64,000 nt of DNA from Pseudoalteromonas xiamenensis (GCF_030994125.1 NZ_CP099917.1:62001-126000); one strand, 5' to 3'; positions 49,842-56,819 are shown, counted from the stretch's first letter. The notes: a model not told the origin generated them from the letters alone. Made by a program: numbers and translations.

Positions 49842-50241
49842 GGTCAACATTAGCTTGCAGACATTTCCGCTTGTGCGTGCCTTTTCTACGGTAAGATTAA
49901 ATAAGTTCATTTTTAGCTTTTGTACATAAACGCCGAAATAAAATAGAAAATGACGAGCAATACTTTGTAAAGTCAGTCATCAGCAAACATTTTCGGAAAT
50001 CGCGATTAAGCGCATAGAGTAAGGGGAGACAGAGTAATAAAGTCTCATACCAAGTTATAAAGATATACATACTGAGTATTAAAGCATCACTCTAAAGTGG
50101 CAGCGGTCACAGGCGATACGCTGCCATTCCTAAATCGAAAATACCCCTTTTCGATTCAGCAGTGTGATGTGCAACCAACTTTTTTAGCTTCCGTTGAGCC
50201 AATTTTAGTAAAGCTACTGAGTTTCGAAAGGGCTCTGACAC
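49842..50241. other. 400-base non-coding stretch, chromosome/integron border
   Basis: No convincing gene. Two hairpins are seen: GGCAGCG / CGCTGCC (50099-50125) and AATCGAAAA-TACCCC-TTTTCGATT (50133-50156). They lie downstream of the integrase stop and could end its transcript, although neither has a strong T tract on the minus strand. I infer the integron boundary lies here because abgT upstream is an ordinary chromosomal gene. Confidence 0.5.
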
Positions 50242-51200
50242 TTATATTGTGTCTAACGGGCTCGTTGTACCGGCAAAATGTTGGCCAAGTACATGTGTAT
50301 AGATTTGTGTGGTACTAACGTCATTGTGGCCCAGTAATTCTTGAACACTTCTTATATCACGACCCGCTTGAAGCAAATGGGTTGCAAAGCTATGCCTAAA
50401 CGTATGGCAGGTGACGCGTTTATTTATTTGAATATTACGCACAGCATTCCCGAGCGCTTTACGAATAACACTTTGATGTAAATGGTGCCTGCATAGTGTG
50501 CCTGTATAAGGATTGATACAAGTAGTGCTAGAAGGAAAAATAAACATCCAACCATGTTGCCTAAACGCGTTGGGATACTTGCGTTCTAATGCATTTGGCA
50601 TAGATGGACCTATCCCGTGAAGGTTGTCATTCTGTTGAATCTTAATAGCCATTTCAATATAGGTAGTGAGCTTTTTTGAGCATCTATTGCTGAGGATGGT
50701 TTGCCTATCTTTATGCCCTTTACCGTCTCTAACGGTCAGCGAAGCGCTTTCAATATCAATATCTTGGATACGTAACCTGAGGCATTCTGAAACTCTTAGT
50801 CCGCTACCATAGAGTAGTTCTATTATTAGTCTGTCGCGGCCATCAATTCATTTAGTATTAGTGAGATTTCTGATGGAGATAACACTGTAGGTAAATGTCT
50901 GTGTTTAGTGGCATAGCAAAAACCTAAATCCCCTAGCTCATGGTGCAAATGCTTCTGATACAAATAGGCTAACGCATTCAGTGCAATTTTTTGTGTGTTG
51001 ATAGCTACATTTCGTTGGTTAGCAAGGAAGGTTAAAAATTGTGTAACCTCTTCCGTTCCCATTGTTTCTGGGTGACGCTTGTCGTGAAAGTTAATGAATG
51101 CCTTGATCCAATACAGATAGTTTTTTTCCGTTCTAATACTGTAACCACGCATACGCATTTCTTCTTGAAGGCCGCTTAGAAATGGGCTTTTTAGACTCAT
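50242..51200 (-). pseudogene. intI: integron integrase IntI, single frameshift
   Basis: Two reading frames on the minus strand (51200-50826 and ~50849-50242) join into one tyrosine recombinase of ~319 residues. The N-part has the SAM-like domain GYSIRTEKNYLYWIKAFINFH; the C-part continues IDGRDRLIIELLYGSGLRVSECLRLR (catalytic Arg), the IntI-specific insert PNALERKYPNAFRQHGWMFIFP, and HTFRHSFATHLLQAG, LLGHNDVSTTQIYTHVL (His, Arg, His, Tyr). The frames differ by one base near 50845-50849, as if one A were lost from a GAAATT. All catalytic residues remain. The start is well supported by GAGGG before the ATG. A LexA box lies just upstream. It could be a true pseudogene, a phase-variant, or a sequencing error. 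Confidence 0.93.
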
Positions 51201-51219
51201 GATAACCCTCGCTCTTAAA

Positions 51220-51239
51220 TACTGTTATTTTATACAGTG
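51220..51239 (-). promoter_or_regulatory. LexA (SOS) box in the intI promoter
   Basis: TACTGTTATTTTATACAGTG fits CTGT-N8-ACAG with matching flanks. The minus-strand -10-like TATAAAAT sits inside it, 20 bases before the integrase start. Integron integrases are known to be SOS-controlled through such boxes. Confidence 0.9.
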
Positions 51240-51278
51240 TTATTTGAAATTCCCGGATATCAAGGAAAATAGTGAAAA

Positions 51279-51503
51279 AATTTTGCGCGTTTGTACGTGT
51301 GCTAATTCATATAATTATTTTATATCAATATGTTATGTGTTTGCGATTTGAGATAATAGGTTTGGAAAACGCGCATGCGCGTTTTTCCGGATGGTATATT
51401 TGAAGAGAAGCTGATAAGTTATTTGCAATACAAGTAGTTAACTGTGCGCGTTTTCACTGGTCCAACGAGGTAAACGCGCATGCGCACTAATAAAATGTTA
51501 ACC
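51279..51503 (+). promoter_or_regulatory. attI-like region with repeated GCGCGTTT motifs
   Basis: Between intI and the first cassette gene. Contains a perfect 20-base palindrome AAAACGCGCATGCGCGTTTT (51366-51385), another ACGCGCATGCGC near 51475, and GCGCGTTT/GCGCGTTTT copies near 51285 and 51446. A possible recombination core GTTAACC lies at 51497-51503. The position is right for attI and the cassette promoter Pc. The repeats could be integrase-binding sites; exact attI limits and Pc are not certain. Confidence 0.6.
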
Positions 51504-51522
51504 ATCCATACCGGGAATAATC

Positions 51523-52449
51523 ATGGCAAAACCTAGAATCTTTGTTTCTTCTACATATTATGATTTGAAGCATATTAGAAATAGTCTAGAAGCATTTATT
51601 GATGGGATGGGGTATGAGTCGGTTTTGTATGAAGAGGGAGATATCCCGTTTCATCATGACTCTCCATTAGATGTTTCGTGTTATGAAGAAATTAAGAGTT
51701 GTCATATTCTAGTGTTGATAATAGGTGGTAGGTATGGCAGCCCTGCGTCGGATGTGGATATCGAAAGCGGCCTCGATTTTTACAATTCAGTGACAAAAAA
51801 AGAATATGAAACTGCTCGAAAGAATGACATTCCAATCTATGTGTTTATAGAAAAAAATGTTCATTCTGAATATCACACCTACAAGAAAAATAGAAAAAAT
51901 GAAAATATCGAGTATGCCCATGTTGATAACGTTAATATTTTTAAGCTGATCGATGAGATATACGCTCAAAAAAGAAATAATTTGATAAGAGATTTCGAGA
52001 AGTTTGATGATTTATCTTCATGGCTTAAAGATCAATGGGCAGGGCTTTTCGCGGATATGCTGTCAGAGAAGAAGCGTGACAAGGATCTCGAGGATCTATC
52101 TGCACAAGTTTCTGGATTAAAAGATCTAAGCTCTGTTCTTAAAAACTATACAGAGTCAATTATGGAAAAGCTCCAGCCTGAAAACTTCGAACAGATTATC
52201 ACTTCGTCAAATAAAGTTTTGAAGAGTAGATATATGCGACTGTTTGGAAATCATGAAATGATTCGTTACTTCCTTGATAAGTCACCTAAAGGAGTGGGCA
52301 TCGTTAAGTTATATGATGCATTTGAGAAGTCGAACTCAGTCGGAGAATTCCTGAAGATAGCTGGATTTGATGATGAGTTTGTAACGGAAATGAAAGATCA
52401 TATACATGCAAATATGGACTATGAAGAACTTAAGAGAGAAATAGGTTAA
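51523..52449 (+). CDS. DUF4062 (TIR-like) domain protein, first integron cassette
   Basis: 308 residues; GGGA precedes the ATG. The N-terminal DUF4062 domain starts KPRIFVSSTYYDLKHIRNSLEAFI, with SPLDVSCYEEIKSCHILVLIIGGRYGSP and the downstream SVTKKEYETARKNDIPIYVFIE block, related to TIR folds. The C-terminal half is helical (EDLSAQVSGLKDLSSVLKNY) without a recognised effector domain. It is AT-rich compared with the flanking chromosome. Its stop lies inside the following attC site, as is usual for cassettes. DUF4062 proteins occur in defence and signalling systems; a phage-defence role here is inferred from position and fold only. Confidence 0.88.
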   Translation: MAKPRIFVSSTYYDLKHIRNSLEAFIDGMGYESVLYEEGDIPFHHDSPLDVSCYEEIKSCHILVLIIGGRYGSPASDVDIESGLDFYNSVTKKEYETARKNDIPIYVFIEKNVHSEYHTYKKNRKNENIEYAHVDNVNIFKLIDEIYAQKRNNLIRDFEKFDDLSSWLKDQWAGLFADMLSEKKRDKDLEDLSAQVSGLKDLSSVLKNYTESIMEKLQPENFEQIITSSNKVLKSRYMRLFGNHEMIRYFLDKSPKGVGIVKLYDAFEKSNSVGEFLKIAGFDDEFVTEMKDHIHANMDYEELKREIG

Positions 52450-52491
52450 CAAAGCATTGCAACGGACAAGCCGTTGAATGCGGCGTTAAGC
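52444..52491 (+). repeat. attC site 1
   Basis: Outer boxes GGTTAAC (52444-52450) and GTTAAGC (52485-52491, fits GTTRRRY). Inner arms GCATTGCAACGG / CCGTTGAATGC pair with one extrahelical G, the hallmark asymmetry of attC. Short type, 48 bases. Confidence 0.85.
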
Positions 52492-52516
52492 CTATTTGAT
52501 AAATCGAGAATATAAA

Positions 52517-52954
52517 ATGAGATATAAGCACGTCAAAGCCGGCAATGCCGAAAGATACAATCTTGATCAAGGTGAAATCACCTCCATTCTGGCATCTGGT
52601 TCTGATACTGATAACAGAGTATCTATTTTTGATAGCAAGCTTCCCAAAGGGAATGAGGCTCCTTGGCACTTCCATGAAATTGATGATGAGATCTTTTATC
52701 TAATTTCAGGAGAAATTGAGTTTGGTGTAGAAAACGAGGAATTTGTAGCAAATGCAGGTGACCTTGTTATTGCAGGCCCTAACGTAAAAAGGCGTTTTAA
52801 GGCCATTACAGACAGCCATTTGCTCGTCATCAATGCTCCATCAGGCCCTTCAGAGGGATTTATTAGAGATATATCCAAATTCACAAATGATAATCCGCCC
52901 ACTGATTCAGACAGACAGGCGTTTATTGAAAAATATAAAATTCATATAGTCTAG
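52517..52954 (+). CDS. cupin domain protein, second integron cassette
   Basis: 146 residues from the ATG at 52517; an in-frame TTG at 52496 is an alternative. Single conserved cupin barrel: metal-type motif 1 PWHFHEIDDEIFYLISGEIEFGV (His, His, Glu) and motif 2 GDLVIAGPNVKRRFKAITDSHLLV, where the usual His is replaced around NVKRRF. Possibly a small-molecule-modifying enzyme or sensor; substrate unknown. It is bounded by attC sites on both sides. Resemblance to a named resistance gene was not recognised. Confidence 0.87.
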   Translation: MRYKHVKAGNAERYNLDQGEITSILASGSDTDNRVSIFDSKLPKGNEAPWHFHEIDDEIFYLISGEIEFGVENEEFVANAGDLVIAGPNVKRRFKAITDSHLLVINAPSGPSEGFIRDISKFTNDNPPTDSDRQAFIEKYKIHIV

Positions 52955-52971
52955 CCACACTGAAATGCTAG

Positions 52972-53043
52972 GCTTAACAAGCGCATGCAGTCGGACTGGT
53001 TTTCTGCTGCGTTTCAAACCAGCTGCAAATGCGGGCGTTATAT
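52972..53043 (+). repeat. attC site 2
   Basis: GCTTAAC (52972-52978, exact RYYYAAC) and GCGTTATAT (core GTT at 53037). Arms GCATGCAG..CTGGTTT pair with AAACCAG..CTGC..ATGC, with unpaired bases on one side. 72 bases. Confidence 0.85.
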
Positions 53044-53111
53044 GCCCCCACAAGTTCTTAGGTAATTTGGCTTGCGGGATTTGCTTATTTTTCTAGTTTA
53101 GTATCACGTTC

Positions 53112-53267
53112 ATGTGTTTTTCGCCGTCATTATCTGATGCTATTTTTGCTCCAAAAGTGCGGCTCAAAAGGCAGGTTTTGGATAGTTGTGGGGGAAGTTA
53201 CTTGCTGGTTTGGTTAACATACTTTCTTAAATCGGCTTTTCATTCAACCTTTTCTAAAGTAAGGTAA
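53112..53267 (+). CDS. small ORF in otherwise ORF-less cassette 3
   Basis: 51 codons, ATG to TAA ending five bases before attC 3; sequence begins MCFSPSLSDAIFAPKVRLKR and contains a hydrophobic LLVWLTYFL. No clear ribosome site and no homology recognised. The cassette (about 53038-53367, 330 bases) may well be non-coding; the stop just before attC is the only positional support. Confidence 0.3.
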   Translation: MCFSPSLSDAIFAPKVRLKRQVLDSCGGSYLLVWLTYFLKSAFHSTFSKVR

Positions 53268-53271
53268 AAAC

Positions 53272-53371
53272 ATATAACAAACGCATTAAGTACGGACACA
53301 AAAAAGCTTGGCTTGTGCTCGTGCCTCGCAAAGTTTAGCCAAGCATTTTGTCCCGCTTATGCGGGCGTTGG
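53272..53371 (+). repeat. attC site 3, VCR-like, interrupted by an IS remnant
   Basis: Starts ATATAACAAACGCATTAAG and ends CTTATGCGGGCGTT; the arms pair as AACAAACGCATTAAG against CTTATGCGGGCGTT. Layout and outer sequences resemble Vibrio-type long attC sites (about 100 bases). The IS remnant begins directly after the GTT core at 53367-53369. Confidence 0.82.
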
Positions 53372-53469
53372 TATGACTCCCACTGTCAAGTTAAACACAC
53401 TGATCCTTGCCTAACTTTTAAGCCATAATCTCTTAACTCTAATTAGAGAGAGTTAATACATAGGATGAA
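53367..53469 (+). repeat. 103-bp direct repeat, copy 1 (IS right end)
   Basis: Matches 54608-54710 at every base but one (A at 53414 versus T at 54655). It contains GTTGGTATGACTCCCAC and a TTAACTCT-AATT-AGAGAGAGTTAA hairpin. It is the terminal part of the IS110/IS1111-type element in both remnants. Confidence 0.95.
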
Positions 53470-53798
53470 TTAAGCGGTAAATCCAGTAACCAGAGGGGCC
53501 AGCTTCATAAACGAAATGTAGCGTTGCGTGAGGGGATTTTGATTCAAGTTGCCTGATAAGCTTTTTAATAGCGACTTTAGCGGATGAAATTCGCCCGAAA
53601 TGAATGGGTTGTGCACCGCGATTATCTTCAATGTAGGCAACTTCAATGAACTCTTTATGAGTATCTAAGCCAATGAAAAGTATGTTATGTTTATTCATGC
53701 TAGCCTCTGCTGTTTAGTTATTTGACAAACTAATTATGGCTCTGGCTTTAAGCTAACCCACGAAAATGCGGAGACTAGCACCGTGTGGGAGTCATTAT
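53370..53798 (-). mobile_element. internally deleted IS110/IS1111-family element (remnant 1)
   Basis: Both ends are kept: subterminal inverted repeats ATGACTCCCAC (53373-53383) and GTGGGAGTCAT (53785-53795), 11 of 11 bases, a few bases inside the ends. These are typical of the IS1111 subgroup. Between them are ~100 bases of the right end, only the N-terminal part of the transposase, and the left end. Flanks read GGGCGTT before and ATGTCTAGG after, rejoining to GCGTTATGTC, a plausible attC core; so insertion was at attC. Confidence 0.85.
53453..53698 (-). pseudogene. IS110-family transposase, N-terminal fragment
   Basis: 81 codons. DEDD RuvC-like start ILFIGLDTHKEFIEVAYIED (first catalytic Asp) and YEAGPSGYWIYRL (Glu region). 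After about residue 75 it runs into the right-end sequence at the deletion joint near 53469 and stops. Full-length relatives are about 340 residues, so three quarters is lost. Confidence 0.9.
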
Positions 53799-53837
53799 GT
53801 CTAGGTTCTTCTCTGCATAAGCGAGCATTCTTAAAAT

Positions 53838-54605
53838 ATGGATATAAAAATAATATCAGTAATAGTAGGAGCGATACTTGGTGGTTTGATAAGCTCTGCT
53901 GGATTTTTACTTAGAACGAAAAGAGAAATCAAGGAAAAGGTCAACGAGTCATTGTTCCAATTACTAGAAGTCTGGTCTCTAGTAGCAATGCTAAAATTCA
54001 GTAATTCGGATTCATTTTCAAAGCAATTAGTGGAAGAGATCAAAGTACGATTTCCTGCAGAAAACATAGGCGAGAATGAGAAGGATATAATAATGCAAGG
54101 CATGGTTAAATCAATTCCAATGATGATGGGCAATAGAGAATCCTTAGATGGTCATTCTTTAGAAGCATATAAATCATCTGTAAAGGAATTAGCAAAGATC
54201 TATCCAATGCTCGCTTTTGACTTAAACAAAAATGACATGCTAATAAATCTTCTTTCGTATATTGATACGATTGCCTCTGACCAAATCAGCTCTAGCGAAG
54301 AAGCACTTCTATCAAATATGAAAGCTTTCATGTTTACTGAAGCTCTCAGTGATCTTGAAAGTGGGCTGCTAGAATTATCAAAACTATCAGGCAAAAAAAC
54401 TAAAAAGGATGTTGAACAGAGAATTGCAAGAATAAATAAGAGGTTAGAGAAATTACCTTCAAGTGCGTTCGATGAATATATTGATAGTGTAATTGCTCCG
54501 TTAGTTCAACACCACTACGATTCTCTGGGTTTAGAAAATCCAAACATTGTCAAAAATGAAACTAACAAGAAAATCCAGGTGACGCCTATGGCGCCCCTGA
54601 TTTAG
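53838..54605 (+). CDS. membrane-anchored protein of unknown function, cassette 4
   Basis: 255 residues, AT-rich. One N-terminal membrane helix (IISVIVGAILGGLISSAGFLL) followed by basic residues RTKREIKEK, then an almost wholly helical cytosolic part. No motif recognised. It starts ~40 bases after the IS remnant, and its last codons (VTPMAPLI) form the hairpin of an attC-like site, so it is best read as a cassette gene. It could act as a membrane-attached sensor or toxin; there is no sequence evidence for either. Confidence 0.75.
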   Translation: MDIKIISVIVGAILGGLISSAGFLLRTKREIKEKVNESLFQLLEVWSLVAMLKFSNSDSFSKQLVEEIKVRFPAENIGENEKDIIMQGMVKSIPMMMGNRESLDGHSLEAYKSSVKELAKIYPMLAFDLNKNDMLINLLSYIDTIASDQISSSEEALLSNMKAFMFTEALSDLESGLLELSKLSGKKTKKDVEQRIARINKRLEKLPSSAFDEYIDSVIAPLVQHHYDSLGLENPNIVKNETNKKIQVTPMAPLI

Positions 54606-54614
54606 GTGTTGGTA
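54560..54614 (+). repeat. attC-like site 4, interrupted by an IS remnant
   Basis: AACTAAC (54560-54566) and GTGTT (core GTT 54608-54610) flank arms AAATCCAGG..CGCC / GGCG..CCTGATTT. Boxes deviate from consensus more than in sites 1 and 2. The same GTT-GGTATGACTCCC junction as at attC 3 follows, which supports the call. Confidence 0.65.
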
Positions 54615-54710
54615 TGACTCCCACTGTCAAGTTAAACACACTGATCCTTGCCTATCTTTTAAGCCATAATCTCTTAACTCTAATTAGAGAGAGTTAATAC
54701 ATAGGATGAA
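54608..54710 (+). repeat. 103-bp direct repeat, copy 2 (IS right end)
   Basis: Partner of 53367-53469 with one mismatch. Here it continues into the full ~300-base right-end region of the element instead of the deletion joint. Confidence 0.95.
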
Positions 54711-54917
54711 GCAAGTAATGTCGTCGGTTATCTTGCTGATATTCGTTGGTTATTACTATTTCTAGTAACAGAGCAGACCTTACTTATTTCGTCGTAGCAC
54801 CTGTCTTCAGTCTATGTTCGTGGTTCAATGTAGCGTTAGCTGCATTGCCATCCTAACGCCGTCGGTGGTTGTGCCACACCCGATGCTTGATCCCATGCAT
54901 TAACTCTAATTCGTTTA
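54611..54917 (-). ncRNA. candidate bridge-RNA region of the IS right end
   Basis: About 307 non-coding bases downstream of the transposase stop. In the IS1111 subgroup of IS110 elements the bridge RNA is encoded in the long right-end region. Structures here: GCGTTAG (54833-54839) / CTAACGC (54853-54859) with a 13-base loop, TTAACTCT-AATT-AGAG hairpin (54674-54697), and a repeated TTAACTCTAATT (54674 and 54900). The GCGTTA motif equals the attC core the element inserted into. RNA limits, strand and function are inferred. Confidence 0.45.
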
Positions 54918-55529
54918 TCATGCGGGTACTCTTACCAATCTCAGTTTTGTATTCACAGGCGTGAGCACCACTTCTTTTGCAATTGCCCATATGTATGCAA
55001 TCATTTCTCGTGCAATTGCAGTGACAACAAGGTTGTAATGTTTGCCTTTGGCTATCATTTTCCTATAGCGCTTGTAGAGCCTAAGCTGTGCTTTCCAGGC
55101 AATCTCAATAATGGCCTTTGGTAAGCCTTCTTGTCGTTTTTGCATATCAGTGGAGATATTAGCGGCATACCTGTATGTGTGCGCACCTTCAATAAGGAGA
55201 CGTCTAGCTCTACCATTGCCGCATTTTGTTATCGCACCGATATGACGTTTTCCACCACTCGAGTGTTCACTGGGTACAAGACCAAGATAACTCATTAATT
55301 TACGGGGATGGTCGAAGCGGGATAAATCTCCGAGCTCAGCGACAACGCCAGTGGCAACTAACAAACGAGCACCACACATTGCTTGTATTGCTTTCACTAC
55401 AGGGTAATATCGCCACTGATAAACATGGTGAGAGAGTTCGTTGTCGAGTCGTTCTAATCGTGCACTTCGCTCGTTTATAGTTTGAATAAACTCTTGTAAA
55501 ACGATTTGTTGTGCAGGGTGTGGCAACAC
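54918..55529 (-). pseudogene. IS110-family transposase, C-terminal fragment
   Basis: 203 codons of the Transposase_20 part: QAMCGARLLVATGVVAELGDLSRF, HPRKLMSYLGLVPSEHSSGGKRHIGAITKCGNGRARRLLIEGAH (catalytic Ser region) and a basic end IAWKAQLRLYKRYRKM. In frame upstream there is a TAG, and no N-terminal RuvC-like part follows, so the gene is truncated. Confidence 0.92.
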
Positions 55530-55825
55530 CTTCTAAATGAACATTGGACCGTGATTGATGAATCTTACCAATTTGGTGTCATTATGAACCGTTCTCAAAC
55601 AAATGATGTTCAAGTAATGCTAATAAAAGCAGTAGAAGAACCAGAAACCTGACAAACAATTTGCGGTAAAGCACAAGCTATACAGGTAAAGTCGTTCTAC
55701 GAATTGGTTTAGTTTCAGAATATTCGTGCGTACGGTGGTTTATAGAAAGATCGTTCACTCGAATACTCGCAACATCCCCGTGTTTGAACTGGGAAAAATT
55801 GCAATTAAAATAAAAGGCGTTCTAA
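55530..55825 (+). other. decayed sequence between IS remnant and GNAT gene
   Basis: About 300 bases. A plus-strand frame from ~55530 reads LLNEHWTVIDESYQFGVIMN and continues to PET before a TGA near 55650; further in-frame stops follow while the text after the stop (QTICGKAQAIQVKSFYELV) still looks protein-like. This suggests a broken gene, not identified. No attC site was found here. Confidence 0.45.
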
Positions 55826-56272
55826 ATGTCCCATGCAGATAAGAAGAATAGTGGCAACTTTGCGTTCATGATCTCACACGAAGCACCAAGTGCAATTGAT
55901 TTCAAACAGATCCGCGAGAGTGTTGGGTGGAGTAATTTAGAATCCCTAATTGAGATTGAACAAAGCATTCGATTGAGTTTATTTTGGGTGAGTGTATATA
56001 ACCACCAAGATCTTGTTGCTTGTGGCCGCGTTATCGGTGATGGTTTAATGTACTTCTATCTTCAAGATATTATTGTCCATCCAGCATATCAAGGCTTAGG
56101 CATTGGTCATTTAATGATGAATGAAATCGAACAATGGCTTTTGGCGCACACCAAAAAAGGTGCAACTATTGGTTTACTTGCTGCAAAAGGAAAAGAAGCG
56201 TTTTACGCTCAATATGGCTATCAAATGCGGGAGGGCAGCCTTCTAGGACTAGGGATGTGTAAGTTTATTTAG
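55826..56272 (+). CDS. GNAT family N-acetyltransferase
   Basis: 148 residues. Motif A/B LQDIIVHPAYQGLGIGHLMMNEIEQWL with the acetyl-CoA loop QGLGIG, then AAKGKEAFYAQYGYQMREG. Small stand-alone acetyltransferase, substrate unknown; close to YhbS/aminoglycoside-type GNATs by general layout only. It lies just after the integron/IS debris, but a 9-pair hairpin ACAAGGCGA / TCGCCTTGT at 56281-56301 after it is not an attC site, so I treat it as chromosomal. Confidence 0.83.
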   Translation: MSHADKKNSGNFAFMISHEAPSAIDFKQIRESVGWSNLESLIEIEQSIRLSLFWVSVYNHQDLVACGRVIGDGLMYFYLQDIIVHPAYQGLGIGHLMMNEIEQWLLAHTKKGATIGLLAAKGKEAFYAQYGYQMREGSLLGLGMCKFI

Positions 56273-56336
56273 GTATAAAGACAAGGCGAATATCGCCTTG
56301 TGATAAAAGGTAGTTTTACCATCATGTCCCAAAATA

Positions 56337-56819
56337 TTAAAACATTGTATTGTTGTTTTTCGTTTCTTTTGGAACCGGTTGTCCTACGCCCCAATGTTCT
56401 GCTATTTTGCCTTCTTCCATCCTGAAGATATGAATCAGTGCTGCACCTAAGGCATCAGGTGTGTGTTTGACATGTAAATGCAGCCAAACGAGATCACCTT
56501 CAGCGGCTGAGCGTTTTACGGACATAGACAGTTTTGGATATTTTTTGTATCGCTGCTCGAACACCGATAAAACGGCATCACGGCCATCTGGTATATGCGG
56601 GGCGTGTTGAATGTAATTTTCAGCAAAACATTCATTTTTCAACATACCGAGACGAATAGAGGTTTCTAGATCCGGCCTGTTTTCCAATATTTCCATACAA
56701 TAGAGTGCTTTTTCAAGGTTAAGTTCTTCGAGTTTTTTGTCTGTATTTTCTTTCGCGCTAAGCGTGGCGGAAACGACCATCGTTAAAACGAAAGGGAGCA
56801 TTTTTGCAGGCGTTATCAT
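56337..56819 (-). CDS. secreted SnoaL-like (NTF2-fold) protein
   Basis: 160 residues with a signal peptide (MLPFVLTMVVSATLSA). The SnoaL-like fold is suggested by NECFAENYIQHAPHIPDGRDAVLSVFEQR, GDLVWLHLHVKH and IFRMEEGKIAEHWGVGQPVP. Such proteins act as small cyclases or binding domains; the active-site set is not clear here. Two possible starts, ATG 56819 or 56801. It is in the same direction as the following serine hydrolase but may have its own promoter. Confidence 0.8.
   Translation of the reverse strand: MITPAKMLPFVLTMVVSATLSAKENTDKKLEELNLEKALYCMEILENRPDLETSIRLGMLKNECFAENYIQHAPHIPDGRDAVLSVFEQRYKKYPKLSMSVKRSAAEGDLVWLHLHVKHTPDALGAALIHIFRMEEGKIAEHWGVGQPVPKETKNNNTMF

Larger units (their letters stand above)
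54611..55535 (-). mobile_element. IS110/IS1111-family element lacking its left end (remnant 2)
   Basis: The right end (GGTATGACTCCCAC...), ~300 bases of non-coding sequence and the C-terminal transposase part are kept. The left end and the transposase N-terminus are gone. Together with remnant 1 this gives two separately decayed copies of closely related elements, since both keep the right end. Confidence 0.85.

Noticed and set aside
50242..51200. Two independent short integrase genes
   Set aside because: The untranslated stretch between them reads through in the C-terminal frame and supplies the conserved integrase core, so it is one gene with a frameshift.
49842..53450. CRISPR array in the repeat-rich accessory region
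   Set aside because: Repeats are few, unevenly spaced and explained by attI/attC and IS ends; no cas genes.
53370..55535. One IS split by insertion of cassette 4
   Set aside because: Both remnants keep the same right end (103-bp repeat), so they derive from two copies.
56281..56301. attC site after the GNAT gene
   Set aside because: A simple symmetric 9-pair hairpin without RYYYAAC/GTTRRRY boxes or extrahelical bases.
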